From SpSt-333 sp964371615 (lineage in GTDB: Bacteria; Bacteroidota; Ignavibacteria; UBA10030; UBA8401): a DNA stretch of 64,000 nt. The first letter of the stretch is position 1, and every line of letters starts with the position of its first letter. Of this stretch, positions 22,146-31,547 are shown in pieces. The notes beneath the pieces were generated by a model. It made no database searches. It was not told where the DNA came from and saw nothing but the letters and a program-made list of their open reading frames with translations. The stretch covers positions 434,001 to 498,000 of the forward strand of contig CAYJMS010000003.1 in assembly GCA_964371615.1 (NCBI GenBank), given 5' to 3'. Position numbers and translations under genes: made by a program.

Positions 22146-25049
22146 TTAAGGATTAATGAAAAGAAAATCGTAGACATTGGATTCATTGACATCGTTTTTA
22201 CCGCCGCCGAGCCACTCGCCAACCTGCGAGTCGACAACGCGAAACTCTCCGATCCCCGCACCGCCATGGTCGTCCTGTCCGCCGACAAGGATTGAGATTT
22301 TCCACCGCGAATTCGGTGTACCAAGGTACTCAAGCGGTATGGTAAACTCAATGCTATTCGACCGGACATTGCCGATTGGGTCGCGGACATCGCGCTCGCC
22401 GGGAATGTATTCGCAGAGGATCGATCCTGATCCGTCCACCACGCGAATACCTCCTCCCACAACGATCATTCTGTCGAAGGCGCGCGACGGATCGAGCCGG
22501 TATCCGGAATTGATCCCGATATTTTTTTGAACGCCGTTTCCCGTGTTGATCGCAATGGCCGCAAGCGTCAGTTGAAAACCGTATTCAGGATGCCAGCCGG
22601 GATCGTACAAATTGTCGAAGGTCAGCGTACAATACAGATTCTCCGCATCGTACCGGAAAAGAGCGCGGGTGATATCCAGAATCCCTTTCTTAAAATGCTG
22701 GCTCGACGGGTATTCAAATGTTTGCGATTGGCCGCGATCATCGCCGGAAGGATCGTCGGCGGAAAAGAGCGTGCGTGTTGCGGCAGAATTTTTCCGCGCC
22801 TGCGCATGCGTCAATAAAGGATGAGAGGGGCCGCGCAGGACGGGAAATCGTCTCTGCGTATCGGTCCTGGCGAGAGAAACACCGGCAAAATATTTTTTAT
22901 CGGAAAAATTCCGCAGAAATACTTTGGGAGATTTTTTTTCGGACACGATCAGTTCAGCACCGCGGTATATTTCGAGCGACGAATGCGTATGGACGATGGT
23001 CAACGGGAGCTCCGCCGTAAGATCGATCGGAGCATGGACGGCGTCGCCGTTGTCGTACACGTAAAAGTAGCTGACATTCAACCCGTGTCCGATCTCGTTC
23101 GGTTCCAGTGCAACGGTCACGGTATCGCCGACAACGGCATACCGGATCCGAACGGATCCATTGCCGACACGGTGCAGGATATTGAACGACGAAATCTCCG
23201 GCGGAAGTTTCGGATTGATCCGCAGATTTTTCGACGGTAGATCGATACTCACGCCGAGATAATCCTGATACATCGACCGGACGAACTCCGCAAGGCTCCA
23301 CGCCTGGGAATATGTTCCCGAAAGCCGCGGTACCGATTCACCCTCTTTAGTATGGACATTCAACAGTTCCGACAGCGCTCCGACACATCCCCGTTCCAGC
23401 ATCTGGTGCACGGAATTCTTTGTGACGGGATAGACGAGATGCTGAAGATCGTACCGAGTTGCCGCATAGATCACCGGCCCGTTCAGCCATGTCCAGATGG
23501 TGCCGTTATGATAGGCGGCATCCTTCACATAATACGGCGGATGCTCATGGTAGGGATGAAAATTGGAATCGGATTGTGCCAGCGTTGCCGTGCCGTGTTC
23601 ATAGAGCAGTTCCTTCAGCACTGTGCGCACCATGGTCTGCCGGACATTTTCCGGGATAGCCATATCGAACGCGAAGATCTGATTGGGGCGAATTTCCGAA
23701 GAAGGAGAACCGTCGCCGTTCCGATGATCGTAGAGCAGCATGGCGGTTGAATCGACAAAATATCGGCGGAAATTATTCTCGAGTTTGTCGGCAAGGGTTT
23801 TCCATCGCGATGCTGCCGCATAGTCGGCCAGGTACTCCGCGCAGAACATGCCGACGCTTAATTGATGATGCCAGAGCGCCTGAATGTCCACCGCACGATT
23901 TCCGCGCGGCGACCATGGTCCGTTCGGACCGACGGCATCCATCCAGGATTCAGCATCGCCGTGTGTCAGAAATCCCAGTGTGTCCGTGTGATGCCGGATC
24001 GTTCCGTCGATCGACCGTTTAATGACGGGATACATTTCGCGCACGAACTCCGTATCGCCGGAATACTTTACATATTCGTACAGCGAACGGACGAACCACG
24101 GTGTTCCGTCCGCGGTATTATAGACGACCGACTGCGGTGTTGCGAGATTCGGTATTCGCCCAAAATTTGCCGATGTGGAATCATGTTCCTGAAATGCCGC
24201 AAACGAGCTGAGCACATCCCGCGCATTGGAAAAATTACCGATCACATACGTCGCACCGGGAAGGGAGATGAATGAATCGCGCCCCCAATAATTGTTGAAC
24301 CACGGCAGTCCCGCAAAGATCCCCCTTGTCCTCTTTCCGCCGGTTGCCTGATTCATGATTAACGCATCGATCTGGATTTTCGCCCATCCCAGCGCGGCAG
24401 TCAGCCGTTGGTCATTGAAGATTGCCGACGAACGGTCGAGAATCTTTTGCATGCGTTTTTTTCGCTGCAACAGCATTGCGTCGGCATTGGCGACGGCGTG
24501 CGCACCCATTTGTTTCGCCCGTTCGATTGATCGATCTGCCGCAACGGCAAATGTAACATCGTCGGACGTCCGTTGACCGGAGACTGCAAGTGCGGTAACG
24601 GCAAAATCCGGTACGGATGCAGTGCGAATCCACACGGATCCATCCTGACGGAAAAATTCCGCCGGCTGAATGATAATATCCGCCGATGGATCTGATATTT
24701 GAACAATAAGTATATTCAGGCTATCGGCAAAGGAGACAGTTTCCTGAAGACCGTTCGGGTACCGGCGTTGAATTTTGTACGGCAAAACGTGGGTGGTTGC
24801 CGCGGATCGGTCGAGGGGCTCACCGTTGACTATAACCGTATAATCGTGTAGGATTTTTTCTGCATTCACGAACCATCCCTGCCAGCCGCCGGCATTCGGT
24901 GCATTCACCTCGCCGTAGTACGTGCCGGCCTCCTTGTTTGTGAAGACGTATTGTCGTCCGCTGCCGTGCACCGTAATTGCGAGATCGTCAATCTGCTGTG
25001 CAACGATTGTCGGCACCATAAGAATAAATACGAGAGGAAAGAACCTCAT
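22146..25049 (-). CDS. Secreted amylo-alpha-1,6-glucosidase-like (GDE_C) protein with glucodextranase-like C-terminal domain
   Basis: 967 residues. Signal peptide MRFFPLVFILMVPTIVAQ. The central (alpha/alpha)6-type region (about 230-620) has GIFAGLPWFNNYWGRDSFISLPGATYVIG, RIPNLATPQSVVYNTADGTPWFVRSLYEY and DAESWMDA, the GDE_C/GH133 pattern with candidate acids in GRDS and DAESW. After an Ig-like stretch, residues about 770-967 (ILVGGQDDHGGAGIGEFRVV...GEWLGGG) resemble the glucodextranase C-terminal beta domain. Likely cleaves alpha-glucan branches outside the cytoplasm. No T9SS tail. Its ATG overlaps the alkD stop (TAATG). Confidence 0.85.
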   Translation of the reverse strand: MRFFPLVFILMVPTIVAQQIDDLAITVHGSGRQYVFTNKEAGTYYGEVNAPNAGGWQGWFVNAEKILHDYTVIVNGEPLDRSAATTHVLPYKIQRRYPNGLQETVSFADSLNILIVQISDPSADIIIQPAEFFRQDGSVWIRTASVPDFAVTALAVSGQRTSDDVTFAVAADRSIERAKQMGAHAVANADAMLLQRKKRMQKILDRSSAIFNDQRLTAALGWAKIQIDALIMNQATGGKRTRGIFAGLPWFNNYWGRDSFISLPGATYVIGNFSNARDVLSSFAAFQEHDSTSANFGRIPNLATPQSVVYNTADGTPWFVRSLYEYVKYSGDTEFVREMYPVIKRSIDGTIRHHTDTLGFLTHGDAESWMDAVGPNGPWSPRGNRAVDIQALWHHQLSVGMFCAEYLADYAAASRWKTLADKLENNFRRYFVDSTAMLLYDHRNGDGSPSSEIRPNQIFAFDMAIPENVRQTMVRTVLKELLYEHGTATLAQSDSNFHPYHEHPPYYVKDAAYHNGTIWTWLNGPVIYAATRYDLQHLVYPVTKNSVHQMLERGCVGALSELLNVHTKEGESVPRLSGTYSQAWSLAEFVRSMYQDYLGVSIDLPSKNLRINPKLPPEISSFNILHRVGNGSVRIRYAVVGDTVTVALEPNEIGHGLNVSYFYVYDNGDAVHAPIDLTAELPLTIVHTHSSLEIYRGAELIVSEKKSPKVFLRNFSDKKYFAGVSLARTDTQRRFPVLRGPSHPLLTHAQARKNSAATRTLFSADDPSGDDRGQSQTFEYPSSQHFKKGILDITRALFRYDAENLYCTLTFDNLYDPGWHPEYGFQLTLAAIAINTGNGVQKNIGINSGYRLDPSRAFDRMIVVGGGIRVVDGSGSILCEYIPGERDVRDPIGNVRSNSIEFTIPLEYLGTPNSRWKISILVGGQDDHGGAGIGEFRVVDSQVGEWLGGGKNDVNESNVYDFLFINP

Positions 25050-25744
25050 TAATTTTTTTTCTCCTTCATTCGTGTGAACCTCCGTCGCGTGGATTCACTC
25101 TGCAGATCTTTTATTGCATCAGTCCCGATCCACCGAGCGGTTGCGTTCGACTGACGGGATAATTGACGCGCTATCGACAGCGCTTCCGTGTGCAGAGCGG
25201 GATTCTTTTTTCCGATTGCGCGGAGCGCCCAATTCACTCCCTTTCGGACAAAATTTCTTTTATCGGTCGATTCCCGCACGATAAGAGGAAAAAATGATCG
25301 AAAGATATCGTCGTCGAGTTCTTTGCGGTGAATCGCAAGCGCCGGTATCAGCACAAAACCGGCCCGCTTCACAAATTCATCGGCATGGGTGCTCCACCGA
25401 AAAATCTTGGGAACGGCATGGACCGTATAACAAAAAAGTTCAACGCAACAAGTGTCGCATACTGCCCATGAATCGAATTCTTTCGCCCATGAATCCATCA
25501 TACGGCCCGTCATTCGGTCCGGATCGGCTATCAACGCTGCAACTATTTTGGCTTCATAATATCCCGACTTCCACAACAACAGGGCGAGGTCGTGATCCGT
25601 TCCAATCTTTTTTTGCAGTAGTCGCAAATCAGGCGCAGTGTTCCCGAAGGCTTTTGGCGATTCGATACCGAAATGTTTCATCTGTTCGATTACCCTGGGT
25701 GAACCGTGCTTCTTTAAGTACGAAAGAACGTCGCGTGTCGTCAT
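25049..25744 (-). CDS. DNA alkylation repair protein, AlkD-like
   Basis: 231 residues, all-helical HEAT-repeat (ALR) protein. DLALLLWKSGYYEAKIVAALIADP, WAKEFDSWAVCDTCC, FVKRAGFVLIPALA and NFVRKGVNWALRAIGKKNPAL match the AlkD-like group; the W-x-x-x-F-D-S-W-x-x-x-D and F-V-R-K-x-x-x-W-A-L-R blocks line the DNA-binding groove. The predicted role is removal of alkylated purines. The neighbours (glycerate kinase, glucan enzyme) are metabolic, so the clustering looks incidental even though start and stop codons nearly touch. Confidence 0.88.
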   Translation of the reverse strand: MTTRDVLSYLKKHGSPRVIEQMKHFGIESPKAFGNTAPDLRLLQKKIGTDHDLALLLWKSGYYEAKIVAALIADPDRMTGRMMDSWAKEFDSWAVCDTCCVELFCYTVHAVPKIFRWSTHADEFVKRAGFVLIPALAIHRKELDDDIFRSFFPLIVRESTDKRNFVRKGVNWALRAIGKKNPALHTEALSIARQLSRQSNATARWIGTDAIKDLQSESTRRRFTRMKEKKN

Positions 25745-25750
25745 GGGACA

Positions 25751-26863
25751 TTAAAAGGAATGATGATACACGGCATCGGCAAGCAGCCAGCTTGCATCGC
25801 GCATTGCCTGCATTGGCGGAAGTTCGGCCGGAGAGATTTGTGTGAGTGATGCCAGGCCGAGCTGCCGGCGCAACCGGTCGGCATCGCCGCTGACTTTTCC
25901 GACAAATGCGTGGACCGGTTTATTGAGGCGCTGCGCCCGCTGTGCGATTCCCGCAATTCCTTTGCCGAACAGCGTTTGCTCATCCAGCATTCCTTCGGTG
26001 GTGAGTATACAGTCGCATGATTCGAGTTTGTCGTCAAAACCGATAGCATCAAGAACGGCATCGATACCGCTGGTAACCGTTGTATTGCAGAACGCCATCA
26101 ACCCGAATCCCAATCCCCCTGCGGCGCCGGCGCCGGAGATGGATCGGAATTCTTTGCCGGCATGTGTTTCAACCACATCCGCGAAATTTTTTATTGCCGC
26201 TTCGAGGTAGGGGAGTTGCTCTTCGGTTGCCCCTTTCTGCCGTGCGAATGTATATGTCGCACCGTTATCGCCCAAAAGCGGATTCTGCACGTCGGAGAGA
26301 AGGAGTATCGGCGGAACGGCGGCATGGGCATTTTTACCGGCGATCGTGTGCAGCTGAAGCAATGGGATCGATCCTTCTTTTAGCGGTTCATCGTGATCAT
26401 CCGTCAATTCGAATCCTAATGCGGTTGCCATTCCGGCGCCGCCGTCGTTTGTTGCCGAGCCGCCGAGCCCGATCCGGATCTCGCGGCAATGATACTCCTG
26501 CATCGCCACAATCAATTCGCCGATCCCCCGTGTTGTGGACTGTGCAATCGATTCGGGTGACGGGGTGATGTGGTGCAATCCGATTGATTCTGCGGATTCG
26601 ATGATGCCGACATGCTGCGGCGTAATGCCGAACCGTGCATTCACTTTTATCGTCGGAATCGGGCCGGTAACCGTAGTACTATAGACCGTCCCGCCGAGTG
26701 CATTCATGAGACACTCCAGCGTACCGTTGCCGCCGTCGGCAATAGGGCAGGATACTATTTTCGCCGTCGGATATTTACGGCGGAGTGTCCGCTGCAGAAC
26801 CGAGCTAATCTGCTGTGCGGTCAGTGCGCCCTTCATGGCATTCGGAGCGAGAAGTATGTTCAT
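25751..26863 (-). CDS. glxK: Glycerate kinase (GckA/GlxK type)
   Basis: ATP-dependent phosphorylation of D-glycerate, feeding glycolysis near enolase. Start at ATG 26863 (MNILLAPNAMKGALTAQQIS) instead of the 24-residue longer frame. 370 residues, family length. DGGNGTLECLM, IGLGGSATNDGGAGMATALGFE and SGAGAAGGLGFGLMAF are family signatures, and ILTTEGMLDEQTLFGKGIAGIA ends the domain. The product (2- versus 3-phosphoglycerate) is subtype dependent; GlxK types give 2-phosphoglycerate. Six bases before alkD. Confidence 0.94.
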   Translation of the reverse strand: MNILLAPNAMKGALTAQQISSVLQRTLRRKYPTAKIVSCPIADGGNGTLECLMNALGGTVYSTTVTGPIPTIKVNARFGITPQHVGIIESAESIGLHHITPSPESIAQSTTRGIGELIVAMQEYHCREIRIGLGGSATNDGGAGMATALGFELTDDHDEPLKEGSIPLLQLHTIAGKNAHAAVPPILLLSDVQNPLLGDNGATYTFARQKGATEEQLPYLEAAIKNFADVVETHAGKEFRSISGAGAAGGLGFGLMAFCNTTVTSGIDAVLDAIGFDDKLESCDCILTTEGMLDEQTLFGKGIAGIAQRAQRLNKPVHAFVGKVSGDADRLRRQLGLASLTQISPAELPPMQAMRDASWLLADAVYHHSF

Positions 26864-26965
26864 ATCGAAATATGACGACAAGTACGGAAGATAGCAAGAC
26901 AGGAATTCGTCTGCGGATGCTGAATAGGAGTTCAAATATTTATAAGACCGGAGTAACTGTGCGGA

Positions 26966-28459
26966 TTAATCAATCGCAGGAAAGAACGTGACCCCATCTT
27001 CTTTTTTCTTGGAGATAATCGAGCGGACAACAGGGAGGTTTTCCTTATTCACTAATACCAGCAGTGTATCGCTCTCTTCGATCGCCGTTCCGCCGCTGGG
27101 CACGATGTAGTTGTCGTCCCGGTTGATCAGTACGACAAGACTGTCCGCCGGCATGCCGAGTTCAACAATCGTTTTGCCGATAATCTCGGAATTGACCGGC
27201 ACCATCAAATCTATCAACTCTGTATCGGAATTTTGTGCCGGGGCAAACTCGATCGGATACCGGGATGATTTTTTCATCGGCGCATCCACGGTGAGCCACC
27301 GGGCAACAAGGGGAATCGTCCATCCCTGCAGCAACGCCGACGACAGTACAATAAAGAACACCACATTGAAGAGTGCTCCCGCACCCGGCGTCTGCGCCAG
27401 CAGCGGGAACGTGGCAAGGATAATCGGAACCGCGCCGCGCAAGCCGACCCAGGAAATAAATATCTTTTCTTTCAACGAAAATCCGCTGAAGGCGAGGGAC
27501 AGAAAAACACCGACCGGGCGCGCACAGAAAATCAGGAATGCCGAGATTACCACGCCGCTGCCGATGACCGGTATCAGCTCGCTGGGAAACACCAGCAAGC
27601 CGAGCGTCAGGAACATGGCGATCTGTCCGAGCCACCCGAGGCCGTCGAAGAAGCGGAGCAGGCTTTTCTTTTGAATGATGTCGCTGTTGCCGATGATCAA
27701 TCCCGCCGCGTACACCGCCAAAAATCCGCTGCCGTTTACCAGTGTGGTGGCTGCGTAAATCAATCCTGCGTACGCAATGGCAAAGACGGGATAAATTCCT
27801 TCATACGGAAATCTCAGTTTGTTCAGGATCAGCACCATTCCTCTGGCAAAGCCATAACCAAAGAGCGCCCCGATACCCATCTGATAGAAGAATAAGAGAA
27901 CAACATCGGACCAGATCGATTCGGGAATGGTCAGTAATTGGAGCGTACCGATGGTGAGAAAGATCGCCATCGGATCGTTGCTCCCCGATTCCAATTCCAA
28001 CAACGGTTTCAAATTACCCTTCAGAGAAACATTCTTCGCCCGCAGTACGGAAAAGACCGCCGCCGCATCGGTGGACGAGACAATCGCACCCAGGAGCAGG
28101 CCGTTGAGAAACGACAGGTTATAGACAAACACCATCAGCGCTGCAATGGATAAGGCGGTGACCAAAACGCCGAGTGTTGCCAGGATGCTCGCCTCTTTGA
28201 TGACCGGACGGACCTCGTTCCATTTCGTATCCAGGCCGCCGGCGAACAGAATGAAGATAAGAGCAATGATACCGATGGATTGCGAAAGTTTGACATCGTT
28301 GAAGTACAATCCTCCCGGTCCGTCCGCCCCGGCAAGCATGCCGATGCCGAGAAAGAGCAGCAGTGTCGGTACACCAAGGTTGTCGGAGAACTTCGCGATT
28401 GCAATGCTCAGCAGAATTAACGACGATGCGATTAGTATGAGGTATTCAAACGAAATCAT
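26966..28459 (-). CDS. Potassium/proton antiporter (CvrA/NhaP2-like, CPA1 with TrkA_C domain)
   Basis: Start at ATG 28459 (MISFEYLILI). 497 residues. Twelve or so membrane helices over 1-390; the exchanger motifs GAIVSSTDAAAVFSVL and LELESGSNDPMAIFLT hold the ion-binding aspartates, and FISWVGLRGAVPIILAT is the conserved arginine helix. The C-terminal TrkA_C-like domain (about 415-495, LIDLMVPVNSEIIGKTIVELGMPADSLVVLINR) is a regulatory nucleotide/ion-sensing module. Cation choice is inferred from the subfamily. Confidence 0.92.
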   Translation of the reverse strand: MISFEYLILIASSLILLSIAIAKFSDNLGVPTLLLFLGIGMLAGADGPGGLYFNDVKLSQSIGIIALIFILFAGGLDTKWNEVRPVIKEASILATLGVLVTALSIAALMVFVYNLSFLNGLLLGAIVSSTDAAAVFSVLRAKNVSLKGNLKPLLELESGSNDPMAIFLTIGTLQLLTIPESIWSDVVLLFFYQMGIGALFGYGFARGMVLILNKLRFPYEGIYPVFAIAYAGLIYAATTLVNGSGFLAVYAAGLIIGNSDIIQKKSLLRFFDGLGWLGQIAMFLTLGLLVFPSELIPVIGSGVVISAFLIFCARPVGVFLSLAFSGFSLKEKIFISWVGLRGAVPIILATFPLLAQTPGAGALFNVVFFIVLSSALLQGWTIPLVARWLTVDAPMKKSSRYPIEFAPAQNSDTELIDLMVPVNSEIIGKTIVELGMPADSLVVLINRDDNYIVPSGGTAIEESDTLLVLVNKENLPVVRSIISKKKEDGVTFFPAID

Positions 28460-28571
28460 GGTGTACAAAGGTAGAAAAATTCAATACAATTGCAATAATG
28501 TCCCGGAGGGAAGAATCGCTTTATTGCAAAGTACATTCACCGCAGGATGGCCGAAGAATATTGCTGGGAGA

Positions 28572-29192
28572 CTATAGTTGTTTTGATTCGATGATCGCTA
28601 CGCCCGATCTCGATTCAAAAAGTGATGCGATCAATCGTGCGGCCACCGTTCGCGCATGAACGGGCGTGTACGGTGCGGGAATGAATGGCGTGAACAATTG
28701 TGCAATTCGTTCGCCCAATCTGAATTCCTTCCGTTCTCCCAGCAGCAGGGAAGGACGGACGATCGTAATCCGGTGAAAGGGGATTTTCATCACTGCTTCT
28801 TCCGTCTCGCCTTTTACGCGATTATAAAACACCGATGATCGTGCGTTTGCTCCGAGCGCACTCACCAATAGAAAATGCTTTGTCCCCTGTCCATGGGCAA
28901 GCGTTGCCGCGCGGAGCGGAAATTCAAAATCAACTTTTCGAAACGCCTCCTGTGATCCGGCTTTTTTGATTGTCGTTCCCAGTGCGCACAATACCGCGTC
29001 CGCTGTAAAAACGGTGTGATATTTTTCTATCTCTTCCAGCGGAGTAATTATTTCGGATATTTTATGATGTCGGACGGGAAGAGGAGATCGCGACAAGACA
29101 GTAATTTGAGTAATGCGATCGTCATCCAATGCCTGTCGTAGACATTCCGTACCGATAAGTCCGGTTGCGCCGAGAAGTACGATTGAATTCAT
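28572..29192 (-). CDS. NAD(P)-binding oxidoreductase, atypical SDR (TIP30/HTATIP2-like)
   Basis: 206 residues. GATGLIG (8-14) nucleotide loop, CALGTTIKKAGSQEAFRKVDFE, and YNRVKGETEEAV containing the Tyr-x3-Lys pair (YNRVK). ITIVRPSLLLGERKEFR follows as in TIP30-type Rossmann proteins. No substrate is predictable. Divergent from the secreted-protein gene at 29291. Confidence 0.88.
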   Translation of the reverse strand: MNSIVLLGATGLIGTECLRQALDDDRITQITVLSRSPLPVRHHKISEIITPLEEIEKYHTVFTADAVLCALGTTIKKAGSQEAFRKVDFEFPLRAATLAHGQGTKHFLLVSALGANARSSVFYNRVKGETEEAVMKIPFHRITIVRPSLLLGERKEFRLGERIAQLFTPFIPAPYTPVHARTVAARLIASLFESRSGVAIIESKQL

Positions 29193-29290
29193 AAAAGTGT
29201 AATTATTTTAACGCCATATATATAAAATTATTGTTATCTTTTTATGCATTTCATAGACGCCCTGCTTCCTCACCCTCGTTCGGAGGATTT

Positions 29291-30799
29291 ATGTCTTGGA
29301 AAACAACACTCTCACTGCTGTCGGTTTTGTTAATCATTTTCTCGTTCGCACAAGATAGTGAACCGATATTGCCGGCGCAAGCCGATGCGATTCGGATTCT
29401 GGCAACGGCCAATGGTTTTTCGGCGGAACAGTGGAATCGGTATCTCGCAGACCGATTCGGCAAAGAATTGAGCCAACTGACCCGCGCGGAAGCATCGGAC
29501 ATTATTCGATCGATGCAATCGGACAATCCGCCAAAACCTGCTCTTGAGCAACGTCAACAACCGGAGTCACCGGTCCCCGTAACGCGCACAGCCCGGAATA
29601 CTGCTTCGCAGACACCGCAGGATCGATCTCCGTTAATCGCTCAATACCTGGAACCGGGAATGTCAAAACGTTTCCACCTCGTCGATGGTAATATCATCCA
29701 CGGAACAATCCTTAAAATAGAAAATGATTTCTGCCACCTGGAAACCACCGAAGGTGTGCTGAAAGTGCCGACCAAAGACATTCTGGAAGAAACAGCCGAA
29801 GTGACCAAGCGGGACGAGAGCCGGTATGTCGGCCCCGTCATTAAAGAGACGCTCGAAACGATTTCGATACATTCGCGATACGGGGATGTGGTGATCGAAA
29901 AGAAGGACATTCAGGATATGAATCGGTTTCATGGCGGCAAACTGGTACCATGGGCGGAAGAAAAAAAACGATTCTACCGCGGTGCCGTCTCGTTGACCGA
30001 TATCTTCGACGATCCGACCGCGTTTCCGCTCGAAGCGCATGCCATGTACATCAGCGGATTATCAATCGGGTACGGATTTACCGACCATTTCATGGTCCAC
30101 ACGTCGTTCGGAAACAATTTCAACGGCGATCTTAACCTGAGGCCGTTGTATCAATTTTATAATGAACGGACGGCAAACAGCAGAACCGGAATTGCCGTTG
30201 GAGCAAATCTCTACAGCAGGCACGACATGTCGGCAACGCTTGCCAACCGCGCAATGTATATCCGGAGGAGATCGGATAAACTGCTTCTCTCCGATCCGCA
30301 ATTGGCAAACATTCCCGCAAGCCAGGCGCTCAATCCCGACTATAACACTGCATTCTTTGCAGTATTTTATGTCGTCTATTCCAAACTATGGGCACAAGAG
30401 AGCGGACGGGGAGAGATGGGATATCATTTTGGGTTTAAGACAAACTCGCTTCCGTTAATACGCGACAATATATTGAATTCGTCGTATGAGTGGACGACCG
30501 ATAATATGAATGCCATACCGTTCAGGGTTTGGGCGGCACTGGAGTACGATCTGACAAAAAATTTAAAATTTGCAGCAGAAGTATGGGCGGATAACAGCTA
30601 TCGGTACCGTACGCTCACGCAGGTGCGCCACGATTATCTTTCTGACTCAACGCCGTTCGTGCTCGACGCGAAGGATGGAGAATTTCGAACGATTGATTTT
30701 GATTTTGGATTTCTTTATGCCGTTAACGACAGTTTCAGAATTGGAGTCCATTTTAAAGAGGCCTATTTCGTATTTTTCTGGCGGATATTGGAATTGTAA
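29291..30799 (+). CDS. Hypothetical exported protein, SH3-like N-terminal segment and beta-barrel-like C-terminus
   Basis: Start at ATG 29291, which has GGAGG 5 bases upstream and gives a signal peptide ending FAQ; the frame opens earlier at 29231. 502 residues. About 120-230 contains a short SH3/LSm-like stretch (LVDGNIIHGTILKIENDFCHLETTEG) and a second similar one (ISIHSRYGDVVIEKKDI). From about 250 onward the protein is built of amphipathic strands (ISGLSIGYGFTDHFMVHTSFG ... FDFGFLYAVNDSFRIGVHF), suggesting an outer-membrane or surface barrel. No family recognised. The lipoprotein gene follows after 3 bases. Confidence 0.75.
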   Translation: MSWKTTLSLLSVLLIIFSFAQDSEPILPAQADAIRILATANGFSAEQWNRYLADRFGKELSQLTRAEASDIIRSMQSDNPPKPALEQRQQPESPVPVTRTARNTASQTPQDRSPLIAQYLEPGMSKRFHLVDGNIIHGTILKIENDFCHLETTEGVLKVPTKDILEETAEVTKRDESRYVGPVIKETLETISIHSRYGDVVIEKKDIQDMNRFHGGKLVPWAEEKKRFYRGAVSLTDIFDDPTAFPLEAHAMYISGLSIGYGFTDHFMVHTSFGNNFNGDLNLRPLYQFYNERTANSRTGIAVGANLYSRHDMSATLANRAMYIRRRSDKLLLSDPQLANIPASQALNPDYNTAFFAVFYVVYSKLWAQESGRGEMGYHFGFKTNSLPLIRDNILNSSYEWTTDNMNAIPFRVWAALEYDLTKNLKFAAEVWADNSYRYRTLTQVRHDYLSDSTPFVLDAKDGEFRTIDFDFGFLYAVNDSFRIGVHFKEAYFVFFWRILEL

Positions 30800-30802
30800 T
30801 CA

Positions 30803-31357
30803 GTGAATCGAACCGCCACATCATATCGCACTATTGTATCCATAGTGATTTTGCTCAGCGTCTTTTTATGTCTGACCGGATGCATGACGCTCGATTTCTC
30901 AGTCAAGAACACAGCCGTCCCGGTGTTGTTGAATACTCCTGCTGAGAAAGAATATGTCGTCGTCGAACATTTTTCCGTGCTGCAGGACCGGTCTTTGCTT
31001 TTTCTCAAGCGACTGCATGGCGGCGGGCATCCCGATTTTCAAGGGATGTTGGACAAACAACTGAAGAAAACCCCCGGAGACGCGATTATCAACCTCTCGA
31101 TCACTGGCGAAACGCGGGAACTGGATGTCATCGCTCCATTGATATTCGGTATCGCCGGTGCATTTGTGTATACACCGCTGGTCATTATTGCATTCGAACC
31201 GATCTTTACCGATCTGAAAACATATTCGATTGAAGGGGATGTGATCCGCTACACCGGCCGAACGAATCTACGGCCGATTGACCCCGAAACAGGCCTGCCC
31301 GTGCAAACATCCGCGCCAAATACATTCGACCCTGAAACGGGATTGCCAAAAAAATAA
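30803..31357 (+). CDS. Hypothetical lipoprotein with repeated DPETGLP tail
   Basis: 184 residues from a GTG start, 3 bases after the preceding stop. The N-terminal helix ends in lipobox LTGC (about 24-27). The middle (VVVEHFSVLQDRSLLFLKRLHGGGHPDF, DAIINLSITGETRELD) resembles small Bor/TRL-type lipoproteins, with a hydrophobic stretch at about 113-132. The C-terminus carries two copies of DPETGLP separated by 13 residues. Function unknown; pairing with an outer-membrane-type protein suggests a surface or trafficking partner. Confidence 0.75.
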   Translation: MNRTATSYRTIVSIVILLSVFLCLTGCMTLDFSVKNTAVPVLLNTPAEKEYVVVEHFSVLQDRSLLFLKRLHGGGHPDFQGMLDKQLKKTPGDAIINLSITGETRELDVIAPLIFGIAGAFVYTPLVIIAFEPIFTDLKTYSIEGDVIRYTGRTNLRPIDPETGLPVQTSAPNTFDPETGLPKK

Positions 31358-31547
31358 TCTCTTTTTCCGCCGGATGTTTGTCCATACCTCGTCGATGATG
31401 CCACGGACGATGAATTGGGCACAAAATGCTCCGCCATTCAATTTTGCTTTTCTGCCAAATTTTCGGTTAATTATAGCGAAAATTGATCTTCTTTCACCCA
31501 ATCTCGTAGAACATTCATTTCATACCACAGAAACCGGAGTATTTGTC

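Noticed and set aside
31278..31547. 90-residue N-terminal extension of enolase
   Set aside because: MSIIEDIWAREIMDSRGNPT is the universal enolase start; the upstream codons overlap the lipoprotein gene.
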